Assembly (NCBI GenBank): GCA_009836625.1
Contig: VXVC01000006.1
Coordinates: forward strand, 110,965 to 174,964
Length of the DNA stretch: 64,000 bases
Direction: 5' to 3'
DNA from: Holophagales bacterium
GTDB taxonomy: Bacteria; Acidobacteriota; Thermoanaerobaculia; Multivoradales; Multivoraceae
This document shows positions 39,493 to 48,798 of this stretch, in pieces (the stretch's first letter is position 1; the number at the start of each line of letters is the position of its first letter). The translations under genes and the position numbers were made by a program. The notes under the pieces were generated by a model. It ran no database searches and had not been told where the DNA came from. It worked only from the letters and a program-made list of their open reading frames with translations.

Positions 39493-40551
39493 TTAGGTGT
39501 CTTCGTCGTCTTCGTCTTCGATCAGGTCGGTGCGCCGAAGGTCGAGCTTCTCGCCCGTGAAACTGTCCAGCTTGTACACCCAGGAGCCGTGGTACTCGTT
39601 GAACTCCTGCATCTCCTCCGCCCGGTTCAGGATGTCCGCCTTCTCCTGGAGTTCCTCCTCGGGCGTGTCGCGCTCGATCTCCACCTGTTGCACCGTGTGG
39701 TAGCCGCCGATGCGGATGTAGCGGTCGTCCTCGCGAGCAGCAACCGCGACGAGATAGCCGGAACCATCCGCCAGCTCGTACCGGAACTCGCTGTCGAAGG
39801 AGAGATCGGCCACTTCCTCGGCGTCGGCGAGGTGGACCTCGGAGAATCGCAGCCGGGACAGGAAGTTCTTGACCCGGCCAACCTCGCTCGTCTTCTCGCG
39901 ACGCCCGGACGGCACCCGCTCGAGCGCGAGCTCCGCTCCCTCTTCGCCATCCTTGCTGAACGTGAAGTCGGGACCTTCGATGCGCGCCACGTCGCTAGAG
40001 GCGACGTCGACGATCTCCTTCTGCAGGAACTGATCGGCGGCGCTGTCGATCAGCACGGTCGCCTCGGTCAGGTAGATGGGGTTGTCCTCGCCGTCGAGGC
40101 GCTGCACGTAGTTCCCGCTGCCATCGGCGAACCGGTCGCCGACCCGCAACCGCACCATGTCGCTGCCGGCCGCGTTCCTGAGGGCCACCTCGACCGTGTC
40201 CTCGCCGGGCGGTTCGATGCCGAGTTCGGCGGCCAGGCTCTCGCCGGAACCGACCTCCTTGGCCAGCTCGATGTCGAGCAGGCTGCGCACCAGCCGGTTC
40301 ACACCCTCGTTCCTGGCCTGGTAGTCGTGCGTCTCCTCGACGACGTAGCGGTCGCCGTCCCGGGTCAGCGTCACCTGTTCGCCGCCCTGGATCACCGCCA
40401 CCTGCGCGATCTCGTCCGGGTTCAGGTTGGGCAGGAACTTCTGGCCGCTCTCGAAACGCTCCGCGCGCGACACGCTGTTCCAGTAGCTGAAGACAGACAG
40501 GGCGAGCAGCACCGCGGCGGCCACCGCCAGTCGCTGGTTCATCTGGTTCAT
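39493..40551 (-). CDS. DUF4340 membrane-anchored protein of the Gld-type ABC operon
   Basis: This 352-residue protein has one N-terminal transmembrane helix (LAVAAAVLLALSVFSYW) and a beta-rich periplasmic DUF4340 repeat region (DEIAQVAVIQGGEQVTLTRD, split over about residues 45-65). The tail is highly acidic (DLIEDEDDEDT). DUF4340 proteins usually follow GldG-like genes and are taken as accessory parts of that transporter. The start is 21 bases from the GldG stop and has AGGGAG upstream. A second ATG three codons later is equally possible. Confidence 0.88.
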   Translation of the reverse strand: MNQMNQRLAVAAAVLLALSVFSYWNSVSRAERFESGQKFLPNLNPDEIAQVAVIQGGEQVTLTRDGDRYVVEETHDYQARNEGVNRLVRSLLDIELAKEVGSGESLAAELGIEPPGEDTVEVALRNAAGSDMVRLRVGDRFADGSGNYVQRLDGEDNPIYLTEATVLIDSAADQFLQKEIVDVASSDVARIEGPDFTFSKDGEEGAELALERVPSGRREKTSEVGRVKNFLSRLRFSEVHLADAEEVADLSFDSEFRYELADGSGYLVAVAAREDDRYIRIGGYHTVQQVEIERDTPEEELQEKADILNRAEEMQEFNEYHGSWVYKLDSFTGEKLDLRRTDLIEDEDDEDT

Positions 40552-40572
40552 CCGGTTGACTCCCTTGGATCC

Positions 40573-42675
40573 TCAGCGCCGGCGGGCCCGGTACAGGCCG
40601 ACCAGCAGCACCACGATCGGCATCCACCCGATCACCGCGAACCGCACCGCCGATTCCTCGCGCTCCAGCGCCTCGCGCCGGCCCTTGCGAATGTCCCTGA
40701 GTTCCCGGTTGGCCTCCAGGATCCTCTCGTTCAACTCGTCGACCTCTTCCTGCAGCTTCCGCTCGAACAGCGCCGCGTTGCGCTGGGTGATCTCGCCCTG
40801 CTTCTCGCGCAGCTCCTCCTGGAAGCTCTCGATCTCCTCGCGGATCTGCCGCTCGCGGTCGAGCGTGTCGAGCTCCGCCTGGGCTTCGATCTCGTCGAAG
40901 CGGAGGAAGGGCCGGCTCATGCCGCTCTTCGCACGGACCGCCATCAGGTCCTGGGAGCCGAGCAGGTAGTCGATGCTGTTGAGGACGACCTTGTGGTTGT
41001 CGTTCTGGGCCTGAACGATCCCGAACGGGTTCTGCAGGAAGGCGATCTGGTCGTGGACGAAGTCCACGTCCGCGAACACGACCACCGCCGCCTCTTCCCG
41101 CTCCTCCTCGGGCAGCGGATCGCGGTGGATGATCTGGGCGTCATCGGGCGGCGGGACCTCGATCTCCGGTGGCAGGTTCGGCGGGCGCACCGCCTCCTTG
41201 TCGGGATAGTCCACGCCATCCGGGAAGGCGGTCGGCAGCTTGCCGCGCACGACGTACGCGAGGACCAGGGGCTCCTCGCCCGGCATGAAGGCGTCGCGGA
41301 GCTTGGCGCCGTCGTTCAGGTCCGTGTAGGCCAGAGCATCGCCGCCGCCGAAGCCCGGCAGCACTTCGAGCGTATTGCCGGCCGAAGTCGTCGAGATCAG
41401 CGGCCGCAGTTCGACTCCCTCCGCCAACCCGGTTCCGCCGGAGTCGCTTTCGCCAGGATCTGCCTCGGCGTCGCCTTCGCCGGCTCCGGCCTCCAACCCG
41501 TCGTCGTCTACCTCGCGCAGCACTCCGGACAGGAAGAAGCGCAGCTCGGAGAGGCCCCGTAGCATCGGACTCTCCGCGTCCAGCACGTCGTCGTGCTGCG
41601 TCGAGTCGACCACCAGGTCGATGATCACCGACTCCGACGCGCCGAACTGACTCATCGGCCGCCGGGCAGCCAGCTCGAAGTCGGCCGCGAACTCGTTGTC
41701 CAGAAGCTCCAGGCCCCAGGCATCGAGCAAGGGCGCGAGGTTCGAGGCCGGCTGGTACTGAAGCGCCGCCCAGGGTTGTTGCGGGTTCTGCGGCGGCGTG
41801 TCACCCAGGGCATAGGGATCCAGGAAGAGCAGCGTGTTGCCGCCCCCCGCCACCCACTGGTCGATCGCGAAGACGGTCTTGTCCGGCAGCGCCTTGGGGT
41901 GGATCACGACGAGCAGGTCGTAGTCCGCGCGCTGGATCTCGTCAACGTCGGCCGGGACCTGGGAGACGTCGTACAGGTCCTCCAGAACCTGGATCAGGAT
42001 CCACTTCTGCGACGGCGTCCGTCCCTGGGCGGCCAGCATCTGGGCCATCATCGGATCCTGGGCGCCGCCGAACACCTCGAGGCTCGAGAGGACCCCCACC
42101 CGCTGGCGCGCCGGCCAGAGCAGGCCGTGGATCTTCTTCGAGATCTCGTACTCGATGTTGTCCTGCTCCTGCGGCCACAGGAACTCGATCGTCTCCCGGC
42201 TACCCGTCTGGGTTTCGAGGGCGAGGCCGAAGTAGAACAGGTCGCCGTTCTGGTTGATCAGCTTGCCGTCGAGACCGTCTTCGGCGGCCTGGTCGGCGGC
42301 GTCGCTGTCCGGAATCGGGTCGATCCACTCGACCTGGATCTTCCCCGCCGCCGCTCTCTCGTACTCGCCAAGCAGGCTACGGAGGTAGCGCTCGTAGCCG
42401 ATGAAGTCCTTGACGAATTTCGGCAGCGTCTTGCCCGTGGTTTCGGAGAAATAGAGCCGGATGTCGAGCGGCTTGACGCCCTCCTCCTGCATTCGGTCGA
42501 GGATGGCGTGGGATCCGTCGGTCAGGGAGTAGAGATCGTCGCCGGTCAGGTCGACACGGAGGCTCTCGAACCACTCGTTCGCGACGTGGATCGACAGTAC
42601 GGTCATCAGCCCGATGAGGACCAGGGTCACGAGGCGGCCCTGCGCGACGGTCATCAGCTTCGCTTCGTCAGTCAT
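40573..42675 (-). CDS. GldG-like ABC transporter auxiliary protein
   Basis: This 700-residue protein has an N-terminal helix (LVTLVLIGLMTVLSIHVA), a large extracytoplasmic ABC-auxiliary domain (VDLTGDDLYSLTDGSHAIL near residue 41) and a coiled coil at about residues 605-675. A C-terminal helix (WMPIVVLLVGLY) follows. This is the GldG layout. A low-complexity acidic and glycine insert at about residues 400-430 (EAGAGEGDAEADPGESDSGG) interrupts the domain and is probably a loop. The gene lies 10 bases after the permease gene. GldG homologues occur widely in non-gliding bacteria, so gliding cannot be claimed. Confidence 0.9.
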   Translation of the reverse strand: MTDEAKLMTVAQGRLVTLVLIGLMTVLSIHVANEWFESLRVDLTGDDLYSLTDGSHAILDRMQEEGVKPLDIRLYFSETTGKTLPKFVKDFIGYERYLRSLLGEYERAAAGKIQVEWIDPIPDSDAADQAAEDGLDGKLINQNGDLFYFGLALETQTGSRETIEFLWPQEQDNIEYEISKKIHGLLWPARQRVGVLSSLEVFGGAQDPMMAQMLAAQGRTPSQKWILIQVLEDLYDVSQVPADVDEIQRADYDLLVVIHPKALPDKTVFAIDQWVAGGGNTLLFLDPYALGDTPPQNPQQPWAALQYQPASNLAPLLDAWGLELLDNEFAADFELAARRPMSQFGASESVIIDLVVDSTQHDDVLDAESPMLRGLSELRFFLSGVLREVDDDGLEAGAGEGDAEADPGESDSGGTGLAEGVELRPLISTTSAGNTLEVLPGFGGGDALAYTDLNDGAKLRDAFMPGEEPLVLAYVVRGKLPTAFPDGVDYPDKEAVRPPNLPPEIEVPPPDDAQIIHRDPLPEEEREEAAVVVFADVDFVHDQIAFLQNPFGIVQAQNDNHKVVLNSIDYLLGSQDLMAVRAKSGMSRPFLRFDEIEAQAELDTLDRERQIREEIESFQEELREKQGEITQRNAALFERKLQEEVDELNERILEANRELRDIRKGRREALEREESAVRFAVIGWMPIVVLLVGLYRARRR

Positions 42676-42685
42676 CTGCCAACCC

Positions 42686-43447
42686 TCAGTTCGTCTTCGT
42701 CTGGCCGAGCACCAACATGCCGCAGACCAGCCAGCCGACGGTGAACAGGACGAAGAACAGCAACGAGTTCAACTGCAACAGGCCCCGGGTCAGCGCCTCG
42801 AAGTGATCGAGCAGGCTCAGCGAGGAAACGACCCGCTCGACGTAGCCGCCGAACCACTTGCCCACGAACTCCTGGGTCTGCGGCACGCCGATCAGCAGGA
42901 AGCCGACGGAGGCCGCCACCGCCAGGATGAACGCGACGACCTGGTTCTTCGACAGCGCCGAGAACAGGAGGCCGATCGCCAGCAACACCGCCGCCGCCAG
43001 CAGCGTCGCCACGTAGCTGGCGAAGATCGCGCCCCAGTCCGGGTCGCCGAGCCGGGCCACCTGGAAGACGGCCGGCCAGGTCAGGAACACGGAAACGGCA
43101 AGGAAGGCCCAGCCGGCCAGGAACTTGCCGAGATAGGAACCTTCGAGCGTGATCGGCAGGGTGAGCAGCAACTCGACGGTGCCGGAACGCCTCTCCTCCG
43201 CCCACAGCCGCATCGCCACCGCCGGGACCAGAACGACGAAGATCCACGGCAGGTAGCTGAACAGTGCGTCGAGGTTCGCCTCGCGCAGCTCCAGGAAGCG
43301 GCCGAAGTCCCGCGACACCATGAGATAGCCGCTGGCAATGAGGAAGATGACGATGAAGATGTAGCCGAGCGGCGAAGCGAAGTAGCCGTGGAACTCCCGG
43401 CGGAGCACCGCTCGGAACCCGGTGAACCGGCGCGCAAGGCCGCTCAT
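42686..43447 (-). CDS. GldF-like ABC transporter permease
   Basis: This 253-residue membrane protein has about six helices: after FRAVLRREFHGYFASPLGYI, split over residues 13-32, come helices near IFIVIFLIASGYLMV, WIFVVLVPAVAMRLW and LLAAAVLLAIGLLFSAL. It matches the ABC-2 permease subgroup of GldF/NosY proteins. Its ATG overlaps the ATPase stop as ATGA. With the ATPase and the GldG-like protein it would form one transporter of unknown cargo. Confidence 0.92.
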   Translation of the reverse strand: MSGLARRFTGFRAVLRREFHGYFASPLGYIFIVIFLIASGYLMVSRDFGRFLELREANLDALFSYLPWIFVVLVPAVAMRLWAEERRSGTVELLLTLPITLEGSYLGKFLAGWAFLAVSVFLTWPAVFQVARLGDPDWGAIFASYVATLLAAAVLLAIGLLFSALSKNQVVAFILAVAASVGFLLIGVPQTQEFVGKWFGGYVERVVSSLSLLDHFEALTRGLLQLNSLLFFVLFTVGWLVCGMLVLGQTKTN

Positions 43448-44382
43448 GCCGCCACCCCCCTGGTCACGTCGCGGAACAGTTCGTCGAGTCGGCCTTCCCG
43501 CACCCTGACGTCGGCGACGCGGTGCTCACCGACCGCGGCCAGCACGTCGTTCAGCCGGTTCTCGCCGTCCCTAGGCTCTACCTCGACCTCGCCGCCGGGC
43601 AGCACGCGAGCCGAAGCGCACCACTCGGTCTCGGCCAGTCTCGCCGCCACCTCCTCGGCATCTCCTTCGGTGACCCGGAAACGGACCGCGTTGTGGCCGG
43701 GCGCCTGACTTACGAGGTCCTCGGGCGTCGAGTCGACGAGGATTCGGCCTTCCGAGAGAATGACGGCCCGGTTGCAGACACGCTCGGCCTCGTCGAGGAT
43801 GTGGGTCGAGAGCACGATGCAGCGGTCGGAGGACAGGCTGGAGATCAGGTCCTGGACCACCGCCTTCTGGTTCGGGTCGAGGCCGTCCGTCGGCTCGTCC
43901 AGGATCAGCACGTCCGGATCGTGGATCAGCGCCTGCGCCAGGCCGACACGGCGCTTGTAACCTTTGGACAGGGTCTCGATCGTCTGGCCTCGCACGCTCC
44001 GGAGGTGGGCGGTCTCCAGCACCGCCTCGATCGCCTGCTCCTCGGCCTCGAGCTCCCGTGCCTCGGCAATGAAGCGCAGGAACGCCTCGACGGTCATTTC
44101 GCCATAGGCGGGGGCGTCCTCCGGCAGGTAGCCGATCCGCCGGCTGACGGCGAGGCGATCCGCCGCGACATCGATGCCGGCGACCGCGATCGAACCGCGG
44201 TCCGGCTCCAGGAAGCCCGTGATCATCTTCATCGCGGTGGTCTTGCCGGCGCCGTTGGGCCCAAGAAAGCCGAGCACGTCGCCGCGGCGCACCTCAAAGC
44301 TGATGCCGTCGACGGCGCGGATCGGTCCGTAGTGCTTGGTCAGGTCGCTGACCGCGATCAGGACTTCGCCATCTTCGCTCAC
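43444..44382 (-). CDS. GldA-like ABC transporter ATPase
   Basis: This 312-residue ATPase has a Walker A (GPNGAGKTT), a signature (LSKGYKRRVGLAQAL) and a Walker B (VLILDEPTDGLDP), plus a C-terminal regulatory extension found in GldA-type proteins. I set the start at the GTG at 44382, with GGAGA 9 bases upstream. An upstream ATG at 44427 would add 15 residues without a binding site. It is the first gene of the five-gene leftward operon ending in the VOC gene. The gap to the M14 peptidase gene is 109 bases, and I saw no clear promoter there. Confidence 0.93.
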   Translation of the reverse strand: MSEDGEVLIAVSDLTKHYGPIRAVDGISFEVRRGDVLGFLGPNGAGKTTAMKMITGFLEPDRGSIAVAGIDVAADRLAVSRRIGYLPEDAPAYGEMTVEAFLRFIAEARELEAEEQAIEAVLETAHLRSVRGQTIETLSKGYKRRVGLAQALIHDPDVLILDEPTDGLDPNQKAVVQDLISSLSSDRCIVLSTHILDEAERVCNRAVILSEGRILVDSTPEDLVSQAPGHNAVRFRVTEGDAEEVAARLAETEWCASARVLPGGEVEVEPRDGENRLNDVLAAVGEHRVADVRVREGRLDELFRDVTRGVAA

Positions 44383-44491
44383 TATCGTCGTTCTCCGTGG
44401 ACAGTTGACGACTGCGCACCGGGCCACTGGGCCCGCGGGATCTCAGCACAGCGGCACAAGCGAACGCAAGATTCCCGCCAGAGCGGCGCTG

Positions 44492-47125
44492 CTACCATGT
44501 GTCCGGCGCCGAAGTCGAGTCGATCAGGCCGCTCAGGAAGATCGAGTTCAGGAACAGACGATTCGAGCCGTAGAAGTAGGCGCGGAAGTTCGGGTTGTCG
44601 AGGAGCTGGATCACGACGCCGCGGCCCATCCGGCTGGCGATGACGGCCGGTTTGCCGGCCAGGCGACGCTGATTCTCCGGCGATATCCAGCCTGAGAGAC
44701 GCGGCGGGTCCTGGTACAGGGCGACGTTCTCGAAGGGATCGGGGCTGGCCGGCAGAACCCACTCACCGGTTCGGATGACGGCCAGGTCCGGCCGTCTGTA
44801 GCCGTAGGCCAGGGGATGCGTCAGATCCAGCTCGGCGCCGACGATCGTGCCGGCCATGAGCTGCTCGGCGCGCTGGTCACGGAAGTCGGCATAGCGGCGG
44901 CGCTCCGCGCCCGCGTCCTCGCCGTCGTCAGCGGCCTCGTCGGCCTCCCCTTCGCGGCCCAGGAGTTCGGCACTCGCCCACCGGCTCGCCGCGCCGATGG
45001 CCACGACCGCGCCGCCGCTCCGGACCCAGGTCCGGAGACGATCCCGAACCTCTTCCCGGGGCGACGCGCCCCCGAAGCGGCCGCCGCCCAGGGCCAGGAC
45101 GACGTGCGTGTAGCGGTCCAGGTCCACACTGCCGAGCGCTCCGAGGTCGACCAGGGACGCCTCGACGCCGAAGCGCTCGTCGAGAACGTGCCAGGCCTCG
45201 CCGACCCGGTACGCAGGAACGCCCCGGCCGGTCACGAGCAGGGGACGCGGCGGAACCAATGGCCGCAGGCTCGGGCTGCCGAGGTCGATCCCGGCCGCGG
45301 CCTGCCCGCTGATCAGACGATCGACGTCGACACCGTCCGCGGCAGCCGCCTCCGCCAGGATCGCTTCCAGGTCGACCTCCGCGTTCGCGCCCGGCTCGCC
45401 CTCGCGGCCCACCGGCACGACGATCGATCCCGGTCCGAAAGCGCGGGGCCCGTCCGGTGTCTCCGCGATGAACGAACCCGTCGCGGCCCGCGCCCGCGCG
45501 CCCGCCCGCTGCAGGCGATTGAGGGTGCGGGCCGAGAAGTAGCCGTCCCAGGAGAAAGCGTAGGCGTAGGTCGGCGTGTTTCCGGGAGGGACGCCGAACG
45601 TCCCCGGCTCGATCGCCGCGTCGGTGACCGCCGTCCCGAGCAACTCGGGCCGGTACGCGCCGCCCTCGAGCAGGTCGTACTCCGCGCCGAAGGCGAGCGG
45701 CAGGGTCCACGCCGAGACGTCGTAGAACACGGAATCGTTGAACTCGGTCACGATCTCGAAGAAGGAGCGCACTAGCGTCGACTGGGGTTGCGCCAGCGGC
45801 ACCAGCCATGACGTGCCCGGCGTGTAGACGCGGCCGGAGACCGCTATGGCCTCGGTCGTTCCGTAGACCTCGATCTCGTGCCTCACCAGCAGGTCGAGCA
45901 TCCGGTGAGCGCGGCCGCGGTCGCCGTCGAGGTGGAACACATAGGCCGCGGGTTCGGTCTCGGCCGCGGCCAGAGCGCCGCGGAAGAAGTCACGCTGGTG
46001 CTCGAGTAGCTCCAGGCGCTTGGCGACCCCGCCTTCGACCATCGACAGGGACGCCAGCAACTGGTTCTTGATCCCGAAAACGAACGCGAGTTCGCCGTTC
46101 GCCGTCTCGATCCGGTGCCCCTCCGCGCTCGCCTGCTCGAACAGGAACCCGACCGCCCCGTGCGCGTCCGGATAGGTCGAACCCTTGCCGAGGTAGAAGT
46201 CGTCGAAACCCTCGCGGCTGTAGTAGAGCCGGCCCGCGCCGTCGAACACGGCGGCGTGATGGGCCGCTACCGCTTCCGTCAACTCCACGTTGCGATCGGG
46301 AATCAGGGGATTGCGCCGGCTCGGAACCCCCGGCTGGAAGAAGAACGTGCTGTTGGACCCCATTTCGTGGAAGTCGCCGACGAGGTTCGGTTGCCAGGCC
46401 TTCCAGGTCGCCATGCGGTTCCGCGACTCGGGATGCTGCAGCAGGAGCCAGTCCCGGTTCAGGTCGAACCAGTAGTGATTCGTACGGCCGCCCGGCCACG
46501 GTTCCCGGTGCTCCCGGTGACCGGGGTCGGGATTCAGCACCATGCCCCGGTTCGTGTTCGCCCAGTGGGCGAAGCGGCCGATCCCGTCCGGATTCAGGCT
46601 CGGGTCGATCAGGATGACCGCCTGCTCCAGTTGCTCGGCAACCACGTCCGAGCGGGACGCTGCCAGGTGGTAGGCGATCAGCATCGAAGCGTTCGCACCG
46701 CTCGGCTCGTTGCCGTGGATGCTGTAGCCGAGCCAGATGACGACCGCCAGTTCCTCGAGCTCCGCCAGGGGCTGCCGGGGGTCGACCAGGCCCCGCCGGC
46801 CTTCGCGGATCTGGTCCAGCCGAGCGTGGTTCTCCGGCGACGTGATGGTGAGCAGGAGCTGGGGACGCTGTTCGTGGGTTCTCCCCTGCACCGAGACGGT
46901 CACCCGCGGAGAGGACGCCGCCACGGCCCGCATGTAGGCATTGAGCTGATCCGGGCGAACGTGCCACTCGCCGACCTCGTAGCCCAGCACCGCGGACGGC
47001 CGGGGCACGTCCGGATCGTAGGCTGAAGGATTCCCGGCGTCCGGCAGGTAGTACGAGAGTTCTTCGGCCGTTGCCGGTAGCGCAAGCGCGCCAACCAGCA
47101 GGAGAACAAAGGGCAGTCTGCGCAT
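44492..47125 (-). CDS. Exported M14-family zinc carboxypeptidase-like protein
   Basis: This 877-residue protein has a signal peptide (LPFVLLLVGALALPATAEE). The peptidase domain spans about residues 50-350, with zinc ligands H137 and E140 (SIHGNEPSG) and H253 (GDFHEMG), and the catalytic glutamate E330 (FLFEQAS). The C-terminal half (VNLDRYTHVVL-like region and CARTW-type segments) has a class I glutamine-amidotransferase-like fold seen in long M14 proteins. It probably trims peptides in the periplasm. A leaderless TACACT element precedes the ATG, and the gene stands alone. Confidence 0.9.
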   Translation of the reverse strand: MRRLPFVLLLVGALALPATAEELSYYLPDAGNPSAYDPDVPRPSAVLGYEVGEWHVRPDQLNAYMRAVAASSPRVTVSVQGRTHEQRPQLLLTITSPENHARLDQIREGRRGLVDPRQPLAELEELAVVIWLGYSIHGNEPSGANASMLIAYHLAASRSDVVAEQLEQAVILIDPSLNPDGIGRFAHWANTNRGMVLNPDPGHREHREPWPGGRTNHYWFDLNRDWLLLQHPESRNRMATWKAWQPNLVGDFHEMGSNSTFFFQPGVPSRRNPLIPDRNVELTEAVAAHHAAVFDGAGRLYYSREGFDDFYLGKGSTYPDAHGAVGFLFEQASAEGHRIETANGELAFVFGIKNQLLASLSMVEGGVAKRLELLEHQRDFFRGALAAAETEPAAYVFHLDGDRGRAHRMLDLLVRHEIEVYGTTEAIAVSGRVYTPGTSWLVPLAQPQSTLVRSFFEIVTEFNDSVFYDVSAWTLPLAFGAEYDLLEGGAYRPELLGTAVTDAAIEPGTFGVPPGNTPTYAYAFSWDGYFSARTLNRLQRAGARARAATGSFIAETPDGPRAFGPGSIVVPVGREGEPGANAEVDLEAILAEAAAADGVDVDRLISGQAAAGIDLGSPSLRPLVPPRPLLVTGRGVPAYRVGEAWHVLDERFGVEASLVDLGALGSVDLDRYTHVVLALGGGRFGGASPREEVRDRLRTWVRSGGAVVAIGAASRWASAELLGREGEADEAADDGEDAGAERRRYADFRDQRAEQLMAGTIVGAELDLTHPLAYGYRRPDLAVIRTGEWVLPASPDPFENVALYQDPPRLSGWISPENQRRLAGKPAVIASRMGRGVVIQLLDNPNFRAYFYGSNRLFLNSIFLSGLIDSTSAPDTW

Positions 47126-47132
47126 GGCGGGC

Positions 47133-47138
47133 AGTGTA
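47133..47138 (-). promoter_or_regulatory. -10 element TACACT, leaderless start of the M14 peptidase gene
   Basis: TACACT on the minus strand lies 7 bases before the ATG at 47125. It falls in the 16-base gap after the symporter gene, so the peptidase could be made without the symporter transcript. Confidence 0.55.
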
Positions 47139-47141
47139 GCC

Positions 47142-48620
47142 CTAGGAACCCCTTACCGTCGCATGAACGTCCTCGAACTCCGCCGCGGCGCCTTCCGGCG
47201 GCGCTGTCCGCAGGCTGACGATCACCGTCGCCGCCGTCCCGGCGATGAGTCCAGGGATCAGTTCGTACAGGTCGTAGTAAGACGCCTTGAACAGCAACAC
47301 CCAGGCCACCGTCACCGCGAATCCTGTAGCCATCCCGGCCAACGCGCCCGGCAACGTCGTCCGCTTCCAGAAGAGAGAGCAGAGGACGACCGGAACGAAG
47401 GCGCCCCCCAGCCCCGACCAGGCGAACAGCATGAACCAGAACAGCAGCGGCGGTTCGAACAGGGCGAAGGGAATCGCCACCAGGCCCACGAGCGCGGTGA
47501 CATAGCGGCCGTAGCGCGACAGGCGACCGTCACCGCGCGCAGCGCCAAGGATCTTCTGCCCGAAGTCCCTGACGACGGCCGACGAGGCGAGGATAAGGAG
47601 GGAATCGACGGTCGACATGATCGCGCCCAGGACGATGACCAGGAAGATGCCGGTGAAGAGGACCGGGAAAAGCTCGGCACTCAGCGTCGGCATCACGGTC
47701 TCCGGATCGTCGAGCAGCGGGAACAGGGCCCGCCCGGCGATCCCGGTGAACACCGCGCCGATGTCGAACAGCACCATGCACACGACGGCGACCCGGCCGC
47801 CGCGCACCAGTTCGCGGCCCGAAGCCGCGGACATGAACCGGGTCAGGAGTTGCGGCACACCCAGGAAGGCGAGCCCGATGCCGGCGAAGCTCGCAGCCGA
47901 CAGCACGCCCGCCCAGGTCGCGCCGTGGCTGCCCATCGCACGCAGCAGGCTGGGATCGGCTGTCTCGAGCGTGCCGATCACTTCGTTCCAGCCGCCCGCG
48001 GCCGCGATGCCGACGATCGGGAGCATGACGAGCCCGCCTACCATGAGCAGGCCCTGCACCAGGTCCGAGTAGGCCACCGCCTTGAAGCCGCCGACCGCCG
48101 TGTAGACGATCGTGACGCCCGCGCCCAGAAACACGCCGGTGACGTAGCTGAAGCCGAGGAAGGACGAGAACGCCTTGCCCGTCGCGACGAGTTGCGCGCA
48201 GCAGTAGACCGCGACCATCGACAGGATGATCGCGATGCTCAGCTTCCGCAGCAGTTGCCGGCGGTCGCGGAACCGTTCCTCCAGGTAGTCGGGAACGGTG
48301 ATCGCCCGGTAACGGTCGGTGTACTCCTTGAACGGCCGCGAAACGAGGGTCCAGGCGATCGCGACGCCCATCACCTCGCCGAACACGACCCAGAGCGCGT
48401 GGAATCCGACCGCGTAGCCCATGCCGGTCAGCCCGAGCAGCAGCCAGCCGCTCTCGCCGGTGGCGTTCGAACTGAAGGCGATGACCCAGGAGGGCAGTTT
48501 CTTGCCGGCGACGTAGTAGCCCTCCAGGCTCCCTCCCTCGCGCCGGCCCCACAGGCCGAGCCCGATCAGGACCAGCATGTAGAGGCCCAGGGGGACGAGG
48601 ACCAGGGCGCTCGCCGTCAC
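47142..48620 (-). CDS. Sodium:solute symporter (SSS family)
   Basis: This 492-residue membrane protein has about 13 helices and is a PutP-like sodium-coupled symporter (GYYVAGKKLPSWVIAFSSNA at about residues 34-53; TVDSLLILASSAVVRDF late). I chose the GTG at 48620, with GGAG about 9 bases upstream. This start overlaps the stop of a 43-residue ORF as GTGA. The frame upstream is open but has no membrane or signal sequence. The solute could be an amino acid, a sugar or a carboxylate; nothing nearby decides this. Confidence 0.9.
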   Translation of the reverse strand: MTASALVLVPLGLYMLVLIGLGLWGRREGGSLEGYYVAGKKLPSWVIAFSSNATGESGWLLLGLTGMGYAVGFHALWVVFGEVMGVAIAWTLVSRPFKEYTDRYRAITVPDYLEERFRDRRQLLRKLSIAIILSMVAVYCCAQLVATGKAFSSFLGFSYVTGVFLGAGVTIVYTAVGGFKAVAYSDLVQGLLMVGGLVMLPIVGIAAAGGWNEVIGTLETADPSLLRAMGSHGATWAGVLSAASFAGIGLAFLGVPQLLTRFMSAASGRELVRGGRVAVVCMVLFDIGAVFTGIAGRALFPLLDDPETVMPTLSAELFPVLFTGIFLVIVLGAIMSTVDSLLILASSAVVRDFGQKILGAARGDGRLSRYGRYVTALVGLVAIPFALFEPPLLFWFMLFAWSGLGGAFVPVVLCSLFWKRTTLPGALAGMATGFAVTVAWVLLFKASYYDLYELIPGLIAGTAATVIVSLRTAPPEGAAAEFEDVHATVRGS

Positions 48621-48748
48621 GCCGAACCGCTCCGCGCGGACCCGCGACCCCGTCGATCGAGCCACCACCGCAGCAGGACCAGAGCGGGCCCGGCGCCGAC
48701 CGAGACCGCGAGCAGCGCCCAGGTCGCGATCGGCAGGCCGCCCCACAT
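48617..48748 (-). CDS. Small membrane protein upstream of the symporter (accessory-protein-like)
   Basis: This is a 43-residue ORF starting MWGGLPIATWALLAVSVG, with one hydrophobic helix at about residues 5-26 and a basic tail (RWWLDRRGRGS). Its TGA overlaps the symporter GTG (GTGA), so the two would be translationally coupled. Small one-helix proteins of about 40 residues are known just upstream of SSS-family symporters as accessory proteins. This one fits by size, place and topology, though I cannot claim close similarity. There is no Shine-Dalgarno sequence, but TAGCCT lies 8 bases before the ATG, which supports a leaderless start. Confidence 0.6.
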   Translation of the reverse strand: MWGGLPIATWALLAVSVGAGPALVLLRWWLDRRGRGSARSGSA

Positions 48749-48756
48749 GGACGGGC

Positions 48757-48786
48757 AGGCTAGCACCGGGCGCCCAGTGCTAGCCT
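48757..48786. promoter_or_regulatory. 30-base palindrome with two mirrored -10 elements
   Basis: AGGCTAGCAC (48757-48766) and GTGCTAGCCT (48777-48786) are perfect inverted repeats around CGGGCGCCCA, whose core GGGCGCCC is also palindromic; 28 of 30 bases are symmetric. Each end contains TAGCCT. The left copy is 8 bases before the ATG at 48748, and the right copy is 12 bases before the ATG at 48799. It is therefore both a divergent promoter and a possible operator. Confidence 0.65.
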
Positions 48787-48798
48787 CGGCAACCGCTC

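Noticed and set aside
39493..44382. Evidence for gliding motility
   Set aside because: GldA/F/G homologues are widespread ABC exporters in non-gliding bacteria, and no other gliding genes are in the window.
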